A model generated the notes under the pieces. That model ran no database searches and had not been told where the DNA came from. It saw nothing but the letters and a program-made list of their open reading frames with translations. The position numbers and the translations under genes were made by a program. From NCBI GenBank assembly GCA_959018045.1, contig CAUEJN010000039.1, positions 1 through 9,166 of the forward strand: a stretch of DNA of 9,166 nucleotides. Reading direction: 5' to 3'. Source of the stretch: an uncultured Butyricicoccus sp. (lineage in GTDB: Bacteria; Bacillota; Clostridia; Oscillospirales; Butyricicoccaceae). Below, piece after piece: positions 1 through 5,645 of the stretch; positions within the stretch are counted from its first letter, which is position 1; the number at the start of each line of letters is the position of its first letter.

Positions 1-76
1 TTTGATTTCTCTTGAACCGACCTTGCTTTCTGCGGCTCTATTATGCAGAATAAGAAAGAAAGGAGTGAAAAGCCCC

Positions 77-616
77 ATGGCTTACAGTATACCCGCCGAA
101 GGGCTTCCCGCTATCGTGCCCGACTTCGACACCCTGTTCGAAACCTACCAGACCGAGGCGCTGCGCGCGGCTTACCTCATCTGCGGAAACCGGGCAGATG
201 CCGAGGACGTGGTACAGGATACCTTTGTCAAGTGCTACGAGTCCATGCACCAGCTGCACGATCCCACCCGGGTCAAGGCGTGGCTGTTCCGCATCCTGAC
301 CCGCACCGCATGGCGCGCCTGCCAGAAGCACCGCCGCGAGCTGCCGGTCGAGAACCTGTATGACAGTCAGGAACCCGTAGGCGAGGACGCATCCGCACCG
401 CTTTTGCGTGCCGATCGTGCGCGAGCAGTCGCGCAGGCGCTTCAGTCGCTCGAACCCAAGCAGCGCACCACCGCCGTGCTCTACTACTACAACGACATGT
501 CGGTATGCGAGATCGCGCAGGCAATGGGCTGTTTCGAAGGTACGGTCAAGTCCCGTCTCTATCACGCACGTCAACACTTAAAAGAATCTTTGGAGGTTGA
601 GTTCGATGAAATTTGA
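77..616 (+). CDS. ECF-type RNA polymerase sigma factor (sigma-70 family)
   Basis: The 179-residue product has the size and two-domain layout of an ECF sigma factor, which directs RNA polymerase to a small regulon and is usually held inactive by a partner anti-sigma factor. Region 2 covers about residues 17-90, with the hallmark acidic/aromatic stretch DAEDVVQDTFVKCYE at 41-55 and KAWLFRILTRTAW at 67-79 (-10 binding). Region 4 covers about 118-171, with the helix-turn-helix MSVCEIAQAMGCFEGTVKSRL (141-161) for -35 recognition. I chose the ATG at 77 because AGGAG lies at 61-65. An in-frame extension to position 2 is possible but lacks ribosome-binding support and falls outside the conserved domain. 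The stop overlaps the next gene by 11 bases, so the two are co-translated. A TGAACC at 13-18, 16 bases before GCTCTA, could be a self-regulated ECF promoter, but this is weak. The regulon is unknown. The family assignment is confident; the subgroup is not. Confidence 0.93.
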   Translation: MAYSIPAEGLPAIVPDFDTLFETYQTEALRAAYLICGNRADAEDVVQDTFVKCYESMHQLHDPTRVKAWLFRILTRTAWRACQKHRRELPVENLYDSQEPVGEDASAPLLRADRARAVAQALQSLEPKQRTTAVLYYYNDMSVCEIAQAMGCFEGTVKSRLYHARQHLKESLEVEFDEI

Positions 617-1379
617 TGAATATATGCACGATTCGATGAAGGAAATCGCACAAGACGTTCAGCCTGACCCCAGAATGCGCGCGCGCGTCATGAACGCTGT
701 ACAGATTGAGCGCACCAAGTCCCGTCCGCGCCGCATGCGCTTTGCCGTTGTGGCCGCTGCGATGGTCTGTGTCCTGATTGGCGGCGCGTTTGCAGCCGGC
801 CCGATCGTCGGTTTGACATCCAGCATGAACCCCAATCAGGTGTCCACCTCGCTGGACGATGAGGCCAAGGTCGAAAAGGAAGCCGGTTTTACCGTCCGTC
901 TGCCCGAGACGCTGAACGGCGCTTCGTTTGATAACATGATCGCGCAGCCGGTTAACGCCATCGACGCCGACGGCAACACCGTTTACAGCTATCAGGAGTT
1001 CTACGCATCCTATCGCGATGGCGCAACCCAGCCATTTCTGAGCGTCATTGAGAGCGAAAATGACAGCGATGAGGGCGTGAGCGACAAGACCATCGTGGAT
1101 ACCCGTGAGGTAAATGGCATTACCATGACTTATCGTGAGATCCCGACCATCCACCTGCCGCCTACGGAAGATGCAAAGCCGACTGCGGAGGAACAGGCTG
1201 CGGCTGACCGTGGAGAAATGTTTATCTCTTATGGTTCGGATACCCGTGAAGACGGTATGTACCATACGATTGATTGGGATGAAGATGGTCTGCACTATGC
1301 AATCGCTTCGAACGACGGCGATTGGACGGCAGATGACTTCTTTGCAGCTGCGGAAGATGTTTTGAACACGGAAAAGTAA
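606..1379 (+). CDS. Membrane-anchored anti-sigma-like protein with DUF4367-like sensor domain
   Basis: The 257-residue protein directly follows and overlaps the sigma gene, the usual place for its anti-sigma partner. It has a short cytoplasmic part (1-45) containing DEYMHDSMKEIAQDVQPDPRM, where sigma binding would occur. A basic stop-transfer patch SRPRRMR comes next, then one transmembrane helix (about 46-65) and an extracytoplasmic domain of about 190 residues. The outer domain carries EAGFTVRLPETLNG near its start and ends in EDGLHYAIASNDGDW plus a helix. This resembles DUF4367 domains of clostridial anti-sigma proteins, although that is recalled, not searched. No zinc-binding HxxxCxxC motif is seen, so it is not a classical ZAS anti-sigma factor. 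GGAGG at 592-596, nine bases before the ATG at 606, fixes the start; an in-frame TTG at 597 sits too close to that site. It probably senses an envelope or external signal and releases the sigma factor. Confidence 0.85.
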   Translation: MKFDEYMHDSMKEIAQDVQPDPRMRARVMNAVQIERTKSRPRRMRFAVVAAAMVCVLIGGAFAAGPIVGLTSSMNPNQVSTSLDDEAKVEKEAGFTVRLPETLNGASFDNMIAQPVNAIDADGNTVYSYQEFYASYRDGATQPFLSVIESENDSDEGVSDKTIVDTREVNGITMTYREIPTIHLPPTEDAKPTAEEQAAADRGEMFISYGSDTREDGMYHTIDWDEDGLHYAIASNDGDWTADDFFAAAEDVLNTEK

Positions 1380-1408
1380 AGTACCGCACCCCTACTGAAG
1401 CTTTCGCC

Positions 1409-1512
1409 GGCCTTTCTCGAAAGGCCGCGGGTTCTCAGGGCAGAGCCCTGAGTCGGACTCCGCAGAGTCCGAAATTTCCCCTTTGATTCCCGGTGTCCGA
1501 CCCGGGAATCAA
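1409..1512 (-). repeat. Multi-hairpin intergenic repeat, copy A (inverted relative to copy D)
   Basis: Four perfect hairpins follow one another. GGCCTTT/AAAGGCC lies at 1409-1426 with loop CTCG. CTCAGGGC/GCCCTGAG lies at 1434-1452 with loop AGA. CGGACTC/GAGTCCG lies at 1454-1471 with loop CGCA. The last is an 11-bp stem TTGATTCCCGG/CCGGGAATCAA at 1483-1512 with loop TGTCCGAC. From 1420 on, this is the reverse complement, position by position, of 9166-9075. Differences fall almost only in stems and are compensated on the other arm: three pairs in the third hairpin and two in the fourth. The repeat lies 40 bases past the anti-sigma stop and could form part of that transcript's 3' end. It may be a REP/BIME-like element or a structured RNA. 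No transposase is linked to it. Confidence 0.85.
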
Positions 1513-1528
1513 TCAAAACAAACAAAAA

Positions 1529-1560
1529 AGGAATGACCAACCGAATGGTTGGTCTTTCCT
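1529..1560. terminator. Terminator-like hairpin between repeat copies A and C
   Basis: AGGAA-T-GACCAACC, loop GAAT, GGTTGGTC-T-TTCCT forms an 8-bp stem extended by 5 bp across one T-T mismatch. The A-rich tract on its left (1514-1529) becomes a U-rich tail when read on the minus strand, while the plus-strand tail (TTTCCT) is poor. It therefore works better as a terminator for minus-strand transcripts coming from the radical SAM gene. Confidence 0.6.
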
Positions 1561-1563
1561 AAT

Positions 1564-1624
1564 GAGCGCACTTTGTGTGCGAAGTATTGCGCATCCTGCG
1601 GGATGCGCTTTTTTCTTATTTTTT
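1564..1624 (+). terminator. Two hairpins with strong T tract (rho-independent terminator)
   Basis: CGCAC/GTGCG (1567-1581) is followed by the 8-bp perfect stem GCGCATCC/GGATGCGC with loop TGCG (1589-1608), then TTTTTTCTTATTTTTT. This is a good intrinsic terminator for the plus-strand sigma/anti-sigma operon. The stem-loop CGCATCC-TGCG-GGATGCG is identical to one at 9115-9132, and the same two-hairpin order precedes the repeat at 9075, so it may belong to the composite repeat. Confidence 0.7.
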
Positions 1625-1626
1625 AG

Positions 1627-1735
1627 TTGATTTTCCCTCGCGGGAGATCGGGAAAATCAAAAAGAGATTTCGCCCGTTGCGACGGGCGACCAGGCTGCGC
1701 GCCTGGACTGCGCCGGGTCGCAGACCCGGACCCGC
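1627..1735 (+). repeat. Multi-hairpin intergenic repeat, diverged copy C
   Basis: This copy keeps the plan of copy D (9075-9166) with different stem sequences. There is an 11-bp TTGATTTTCCC/GGGAAAATCAA stem (1627-1660, 12-base loop), a short linker, then ATTT. Next come CGCCCGT-TGCG-ACGGGCG (1671-1688), CCAGGC/GCCTGG (1690-1706), an extra stem CCGGGTC-GCA-GACCCGG (1713-1729), and ACCCGC. The TTGA...TCAA ends, the ATTTCGC lead-in and the TGCG loop are conserved; most other stem bases differ but still pair. The long-stem loop does not match that of A and D. It lies just past the stop of the minus-strand radical SAM gene. Homology to A and D is inferred from order and the shared short motifs. 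Confidence 0.65.
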
Positions 1736-1763
1736 TTGTCGCCTGCGGGCGGGAATAAATGCG

Positions 1764-2684
1764 TCAGTCGAACTTTTTGCCCTGCCAACTATCCCGTCTC
1801 GCAAGTTCCTGATCGATCGCGTTGAGCACTTCACGCTTGCGCTTTGTCCACATCGGGCCAAGCACGTCCTGTGCGGGACCATCTCCAGTCAATCGTCCAA
1901 TCACGGTGGTCATGGGCAGACGTTCCAACTGGTCACAAGTCACCGCGACATATTCCTCCCTTGTAAGCAAGGGAAAGTCCATTTGTGCCAACCTTGTGCC
2001 TTTCAAGACGTGCAAAGCGTGGATTTTGACGCCATCCGGGTACATGTGTCCGAGCACATGTGCACTCTCACGCATATCGTCGAGGGATTCCTCGGGCAAG
2101 CCATTGATGAGGTGCACCCAAGTGCAGATTCCGCGCTTTTTGAGCCTCTCATAACCTTTACAAAACTGGTCGAACGTCTCACAGCGGTTCATAGCCTGCA
2201 AGGTACGATCATGGACGGTCTGCAATCCAAGTTCGACGGTCAAGTCGGTTTTCTCAGCATATTCTGCCAGCAAATCGGCTGTCCGCTCGTCGATGCAGTC
2301 GGCGCGGGTGCCGATGACCAATCCTGCCGCGCCCGGCAGGGCAAGTGCGCGGTCGTACTGCTCCCGCAGCGTTTCAATCGGTGCGTATGTACCGGAAAAT
2401 GCCTGAAAATACGGCTGATACCGTGCGTCCTTCCACTTTCCCTGCACTTTCTCAATGCCCGACCGGTATTGTTCCTCCAAAGACGGCAAAGCGGCGATCT
2501 GGTCGCCGCTGCCGCGCCCCGAACAAAAGGCGCATCCGTCTATGCCCAGTTTACCGTCCCGGTTGGGACAGGTAAACCCACCGTCGAGCGGCACGCGCAC
2601 CACACGTCCGCCCTTTCGGTGCTTCAAAAAGTAGGCATAAGTATAGTATCGTTTGTTATCATCGCTGTACGGGAATCCACTCAT
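1764..2684 (-). CDS. TIGR01212-family radical SAM protein (YhcC/YtqA-like)
   Basis: The 306-residue protein matches the TIGR01212 radical SAM family (E. coli YhcC, B. subtilis YtqA) in length and opening: SGFPYSDDNKRYYTYAYFLK, then GGFTCPNRDG. The [4Fe-4S]/SAM cysteines are C39, C51 and C54. The first spacing is unusually long (C-x11-C-x2-C), as in this family and unlike the common CxxxCxxC. Further family segments are VIGTRADCIDE (about 126-136), VELGLQT and HLINGLPEE. These proteins are related to Elp3/MiaB-type enzymes, but their substrate is not established to my knowledge. I chose the ATG at 2684 because it fits the family's usual N-terminus and forms an ATGA overlap with the upstream lipoprotein stop. 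An in-frame ATG at 2720 would add 12 atypical residues. Own ribosome-binding site is weak, so translation is probably coupled to the lipoprotein. Confidence 0.92.
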   Translation of the reverse strand: MSGFPYSDDNKRYYTYAYFLKHRKGGRVVRVPLDGGFTCPNRDGKLGIDGCAFCSGRGSGDQIAALPSLEEQYRSGIEKVQGKWKDARYQPYFQAFSGTYAPIETLREQYDRALALPGAAGLVIGTRADCIDERTADLLAEYAEKTDLTVELGLQTVHDRTLQAMNRCETFDQFCKGYERLKKRGICTWVHLINGLPEESLDDMRESAHVLGHMYPDGVKIHALHVLKGTRLAQMDFPLLTREEYVAVTCDQLERLPMTTVIGRLTGDGPAQDVLGPMWTKRKREVLNAIDQELARRDSWQGKKFD

Positions 2685-3163
2685 GCCGGCAGCTCGGGTA
2701 CCAGCGTCCAATGGATGCACCAGTCGTTCGCCTGCTCATGATTTGCGTGGTTGCCTGCAACCGGGTCGTCGATCTCCGGGGTGACGTCGTAAGTAATCAT
2801 GGGGTCATTGACCGGGTACGAACCCTTGCCGCTGAACTTATCGGTCATGGTCACGCTCGCGGTGTTAGTCACCTTCCAGCTGTCGCCGTCCTTCTCGACC
2901 AGTCCCAGCGTGAAGGGTATGCTGGCATCCTCGGCGGTATTCGCCCAGATGACAACGACCTTGCCCTCACGGGCTTCGATCTGCTTGACAACTTCCTGGC
3001 TTTCCTTGGTTGCTGCCTGTACGGCTTCATCCTGGGTGGTGTAGCCTGCCGACGCTGCATCTTCCTTGCTATCGCCTGAGCCGCCGCAGCCGCTGAGCAT
3101 CATTCCCATCGTGAGCATGCTCACAGCCGCCAGTACTGCGGCAAACAGTCTCTTCAGTTTCAT
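2681..3163 (-). CDS. Hypothetical secreted lipoprotein
   Basis: The 160-residue product begins with a lipoprotein signal: MKLKRL, a hydrophobic core, then the lipobox LSGC with the lipidated cysteine at residue 26, followed by a GGSGDSKED linker. It should be anchored to the outer face of the membrane. The mature part includes a helix (TQDEAVQAATKESQEVVKQIEA) and a beta-rich segment (GKVVVIWANT, SWKVTNTASVTMTD). I recognise no family. The ATG at 3163 has AAAGGAG (3180-3174) ten bases upstream, so the in-frame extension to 3208 is not needed. A TGGTAAAAT (extended -10-like) at 3203-3195 on the minus strand may give it its own promoter just past the upp terminator. Its stop overlaps the radical SAM start (ATGA), which implies co-expression, but no shared role is evident. 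Confidence 0.85.
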   Translation of the reverse strand: MKLKRLFAAVLAAVSMLTMGMMLSGCGGSGDSKEDAASAGYTTQDEAVQAATKESQEVVKQIEAREGKVVVIWANTAEDASIPFTLGLVEKDGDSWKVTNTASVTMTDKFSGKGSYPVNDPMITYDVTPEIDDPVAGNHANHEQANDWCIHWTLVPELPA

Positions 3164-3206
3164 GTTTAGATCTCTCCTTTTCACAATTTGTTTACATTTT
3201 ACCATC

Positions 3207-3236
3207 AAAAAAGCGCCGCGTCCCCGCAGCGCTTTT
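3207..3236 (-). terminator. Rho-independent terminator of the tsaE-tsaB-rpiB-upp operon
   Basis: AAAAGCGC (3209-3216) pairs with GCGCTTTT (3229-3236), with an inner GCG/CGC pairing after one C-A mismatch and a TCCC loop. Read on the minus strand it starts 17 bases after the upp stop and ends in TTTTTT. It separates upp from the lipoprotein gene. Confidence 0.85.
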
Positions 3237-3252
3237 GTTGACTTGTCAGATT

Positions 3253-3882
3253 TTACTTGGTGCCGAAAATGCGGTCGCCCGCGTCGCCGAGACCGGGTAC
3301 GATGTAGCCGTGCCCATTGAGTTCAGGATCGATTGCTGCGGTAAAGATTTCGACATCGGGGTGTTCCTTCTGTACAACGTCCAGACCTTCCTGGGTGGAC
3401 AGCAGGCACATGAGCTTAATGTGCTTAACACCACGCTTCTTCAGTGCGGAAATCGCCTCTGCCGCAGAGCCGCCGGTTGCGACCATGGGATCGATGACGA
3501 TGACATCACGCTCTGCGATATCGACCGGCAGTTTTGCGTAATACTCGACCGGCTTGAGCGTATCGGGATCACGATACAGGCCGAGGTGGCCGACCTTTGC
3601 CGCCGGAATCAGCTCGAGCATACCGTCGAGCATACCCAGACCTGCACGCAGGATGGGTACAAATGCGATCTTCTTACCCGAGATCACGCGCGCCTTTGCG
3701 TGTGCCAGTGGGGTTTCAATGTTGATCTCCTTGAGCGGCAGATCGCGGGTTGCCTCATAGCACATGAGCATTGCGATCTCGCGGGTTGCCTCGCGGAATT
3801 CCTTAACGCCGGTCTGGCGGTCGCGCATCAGGCTGAGCTTATGCAGGATCAGCGGGTGATCCATAACATGAATCTGTGCCAT
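3253..3882 (-). CDS. upp: Uracil phosphoribosyltransferase
   Basis: The enzyme makes UMP from uracil and PRPP in pyrimidine salvage, in the cytoplasm. The 209-residue length is exactly typical. The PRPP-binding loop is VIDPMVATGGSAAEAI (D131 to S139), and the uracil-binding C-terminus GYIVPGLGDAGDRIFGT is intact. VPILRAGLGM (75-84) is the conserved PRPP/pyrophosphate-site segment. The ATG at 3882 has AGGAG 10-12 bases upstream (TAAAGGAGTTAAGAATAT precedes it). It is the last gene of the minus-strand operon, 35 bases after rpiB, and ends at a strong terminator. rpiB and upp also lie close together in Bacillus subtilis (ywlF region), so the pairing is known; here they sit behind tsaE-tsaB. Nothing is missing or odd in the sequence. 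Confidence 0.98.
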   Translation of the reverse strand: MAQIHVMDHPLILHKLSLMRDRQTGVKEFREATREIAMLMCYEATRDLPLKEINIETPLAHAKARVISGKKIAFVPILRAGLGMLDGMLELIPAAKVGHLGLYRDPDTLKPVEYYAKLPVDIAERDVIVIDPMVATGGSAAEAISALKKRGVKHIKLMCLLSTQEGLDVVQKEHPDVEIFTAAIDPELNGHGYIVPGLGDAGDRIFGTK

Positions 3883-3917
3883 ATATTCTTAACTCCTTTA
3901 ATTGATCTGGGGTTGTT

Positions 3918-4364
3918 TTACTTGCTGTGCTTGGCCTCGATCGCGTGGATTTTCTCGATGCGACCCAGATGACGGCCGCCTTCCAGCTCGCCCTCGAGCC
4001 AGACCTCGACCATCTCTGCCGCTTCGCCAGGTCCGGTGATGCGCTCGCCCAAGCACAGAATGTTTGCGTCGTTGTGCAGACGGCAGTACTTTGCAGCGAA
4101 ATGCGACTGGCAGGCTGCGGCACGGATGCCGGGAACCTTGTTTGCAGCGATCGAAATGCCGATGCCCGAACCGCAGATCAGGATACCGCGCTCGTGCTTG
4201 CCTGCGACGATCGCGTTTGCAACTGCCTCAGCGGCATCCGGGTAATCGTAACGCTCAGTCGAGTAGCAGCCGTAGTCGGTGAACTCGTACTTGTCCTTGA
4301 GCATTTCCATAAGCTTGACCTTGAGGGCATAACCTGCGTGGTCGTTACCAATTGCAATGGTCAT
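3918..4364 (-). CDS. rpiB: Ribose-5-phosphate isomerase B
   Basis: RpiB interconverts ribose 5-phosphate and ribulose 5-phosphate, supplying the ribose needed for PRPP, the co-substrate of the neighbouring upp product. The 148-residue protein has all the landmarks: IGNDHAGYALK at 5-15, YDYPDAAEAVA (39-49), the catalytic cysteine loop CGSGIGISIAANK (C64-K76), HNDANILCLGERI (H97 onward) and the C-terminal GGRHLGRIEKI. LacA/LacB isomerases share this fold, but the absence of a tagatose operon and the upp neighbour favour RpiB. The start at 4364 has GGAGG (revcomp of 4374-4378) upstream and forms an ATGA overlap with the tsaB stop, so translation is coupled. A longer in-frame reading to 4550 lies inside tsaB and is not real. 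Confidence 0.97.
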   Translation of the reverse strand: MTIAIGNDHAGYALKVKLMEMLKDKYEFTDYGCYSTERYDYPDAAEAVANAIVAGKHERGILICGSGIGISIAANKVPGIRAAACQSHFAAKYCRLHNDANILCLGERITGPGEAAEMVEVWLEGELEGGRHLGRIEKIHAIEAKHSK

Positions 4365-5071
4365 TTGTTTGTACCTCCGTTCAATTTTCGATCCCGCATC
4401 TGTTCGGCCTGCGGCTTGCGCAGGTAGACTGCGTCGAGCGTTTGTGCGTCGACTGCCTTTCCGTCGCGGAAGGCTTGCAGCGCTGCCATCGCCACGCCGT
4501 ACGCACCGGGATAAATGAGGTGCGCGGGTGCGAGCGCCAGATGGGGACAAATTTCGGTAAGATTAGTATAGCACAAATATGCGCCATCTCCAACCAGAAT
4601 TTCACCATCTTGTCCAATTTCCTCGCCCAGCGCCTGGATGGTCAGGGCGCGGTCGGGCGTCAGGCGTTCGGGTGCACCGACGCCGTTTAGGTGGAATCTG
4701 GCGTTATACACCTGTCCGGCGCGCGCGTCCATCACGCACGACACCGTACCGGTCATACCGGTCAGGTTCCAGGCCATGGCCTCGAGCGTGGACACGCCCA
4801 CGCAGGGCAGGCCGGTGCCCATCGCAAGACCCTTGACCGTCGCCACACCGATGCGGATGCCGGTGAACGAACCCGGTCCGGATGCAACAGCGAAGCCGTC
4901 CAGCTCCTTCGGGGTCAAACCTACATTGGAAAGCAGCTGCTCGGCCATGGGCAGCAGCGTGCGGCTGTGGGTCAGACCGCAATTTTGAAAGGCCGACGCG
5001 ACGACCTTCTCGCCGTCGGTCAGGCACACGGCGGCAGACACCGCCGATGACTCAAAGCTCAGTAGTTTCAT
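4361..5071 (-). CDS. tsaB: tRNA threonylcarbamoyladenosine biosynthesis protein TsaB
   Basis: TsaB is the scaffolding partner of TsaD in the TsaB-TsaD-TsaE complex, which transfers threonylcarbamoyl to A37 of ANN-decoding tRNAs (t6A). The 236-residue product has the family N-terminus LLSFESSAVSAAVCL (usually LaIDTS...), NCGLTHSRTLLPMAEQLL (30-47), and the signature SGPGSFTGIRIGVATVKGLA (64-83). The C-terminal half is more variable, as usual. I chose the ATG at 5071 because it has GAGGA about eight bases upstream and fits the family start; an in-frame TTG at 5089 is less likely. It overlaps the end of tsaE by 20 bases and the start of rpiB by 4. TsaD and RimI, which often follow tsaB, are not here, so tsaD must lie elsewhere. 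Confidence 0.95.
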   Translation of the reverse strand: MKLLSFESSAVSAAVCLTDGEKVVASAFQNCGLTHSRTLLPMAEQLLSNVGLTPKELDGFAVASGPGSFTGIRIGVATVKGLAMGTGLPCVGVSTLEAMAWNLTGMTGTVSCVMDARAGQVYNARFHLNGVGAPERLTPDRALTIQALGEEIGQDGEILVGDGAYLCYTNLTEICPHLALAPAHLIYPGAYGVAMAALQAFRDGKAVDAQTLDAVYLRKPQAEQMRDRKLNGGTNK

Positions 5072-5489
5072 GGATTTCCTCGATTTCAAGCAAACGGTCG
5101 TCGGGCTGCTCGCCGTAGGTCAGACGCACCGACTTATGGTGCGCGGGCAGCAGTCCGCCCGCATTTTCGCTCCACTCGATGAGCAAAATGCGCGTACCGT
5201 CCAGGTATTCCTCAAAGCCCAGCTCAAACAGGGCTTCCTCGTCCAGGATACGGTACAGGTCGAAGTGCACGACCGTGCCGTCCGGTGCGCTGTATTCGTT
5301 TGCGATGGCGAAGGTCGGACTGGTGACCCGGCCCGGATAGCCCAGACCGCGCAGCACCCCGCGCGCAAACGCCGTCTTACCCGCGCCCAGATCGCCGTCC
5401 AGCGTGACCACGTCGCCCGGTCTGAGCGTTTTGGCAAAATCTGCACCAGCCTGCTCGGTCTGCTCGGGGGAATGGGTGATGATCTGCAT
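5052..5489 (-). CDS. tsaE: tRNA threonylcarbamoyladenosine biosynthesis ATPase TsaE
   Basis: TsaE is the P-loop ATPase that drives turnover of the TsaB-TsaD t6A-forming complex. The 145-residue length is typical. The Walker A motif is GDLGAGKT (32-39), followed by VTSPTFAI (55-62), the HFDLYR segment (74-79) and LLIEWSEN (101-108). It is the first gene of the minus-strand operon, with GAGG at 5500-5497, seven bases before the ATG at 5489. A near-consensus promoter lies 40-70 bases upstream. The end overlaps tsaB by 20 bases, matching the need for matched amounts of the two partners. All motifs are intact. Confidence 0.97.
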   Translation of the reverse strand: MQIITHSPEQTEQAGADFAKTLRPGDVVTLDGDLGAGKTAFARGVLRGLGYPGRVTSPTFAIANEYSAPDGTVVHFDLYRILDEEALFELGFEEYLDGTRILLIEWSENAGGLLPAHHKSVRLTYGEQPDDRLLEIEEIHETTEL

Positions 5490-5528
5490 AAAAGAACCTC
5501 GTATCCTTTCGATGATAACTTATATTTT

Positions 5529-5557
5529 ATCATACCACACAGGCCGGAAATTGACAA
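5529..5557 (-). promoter_or_regulatory. Sigma-A-type promoter of the tsaE operon
   Basis: On the minus strand TTGTCA (5557-5552), a 17-base spacer and TATGAT (5534-5529) each match the sigma-A consensus at five of six positions, with TG one base before the -10 (extended -10). Transcription should start near 5522, leaving a short leader before tsaE. Its -35 overlaps a plus-strand TTGACA (5551-5556) on the opposite strand. Confidence 0.75.
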
Positions 5558-5581
5558 ACCCCAATCTTGTCCCACTGGGCA

Positions 5582-5610
5582 TTGCGTTCGGTCTGGCTGC
5601 GTGCTATGAT
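5582..5610 (+). promoter_or_regulatory. Extended -10 promoter of the divergent small gene
   Basis: TGCTATGAT (5602-5610) is an extended -10 with a five-of-six TATGAT hexamer. A poor -35, TTGCGT (5582-5587), lies exactly 17 bases upstream. A start near 5617 leaves about 29 bases before the ATG at 5646. A consensus -35 TTGACA at 5551 is too far away for this -10. Confidence 0.5.
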
Positions 5611-5645
5611 GGAATTGATATCCAGATGACAGGAGGGACCCAGCG

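Noticed and set aside
13..44. Sigma-A promoter TTGAAC ... TATTAT before the first sigma gene
   Set aside because: The spacer is 21 bases, too long for a normal sigma-A promoter. An ECF-type reading (TGAACC, 16 bases, GCTCTA) is possible but not strong enough to list.
2..76. Extension of the first sigma factor to position 2
   Set aside because: AGGAG at 61-65 supports the ATG at 77. The extra 25 residues are upstream of the conserved domain and lack start signals.
1409..1735. CRISPR array or tandem repeat
   Set aside because: The units are unequal hairpins with no constant repeat length or spacers; pairing within units explains the structure.
1380..1763. Insertion sequence or transposon remnant
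   Set aside because: No transposase fragment or target-site duplication is visible. MITE origin cannot be excluded, but nothing specific supports it.
1575..2741. Long 388-codon plus-strand frame antisense to the radical SAM gene
   Set aside because: It crosses a terminator and repeat copy C, has no ribosome-binding site, and its sense-strand opposite is a clear family member. It is a GC-rich shadow.
3235..3972. 245-codon plus-strand frame antisense to upp and the end of rpiB
   Set aside because: upp and rpiB are unmistakable on the other strand, and this frame spans the gap between them without any start signal.
4365..4550. N-terminal extension of rpiB to 4550
   Set aside because: It lies within tsaB in another frame, and the GGAGG site and family length both place the rpiB start at 4364.
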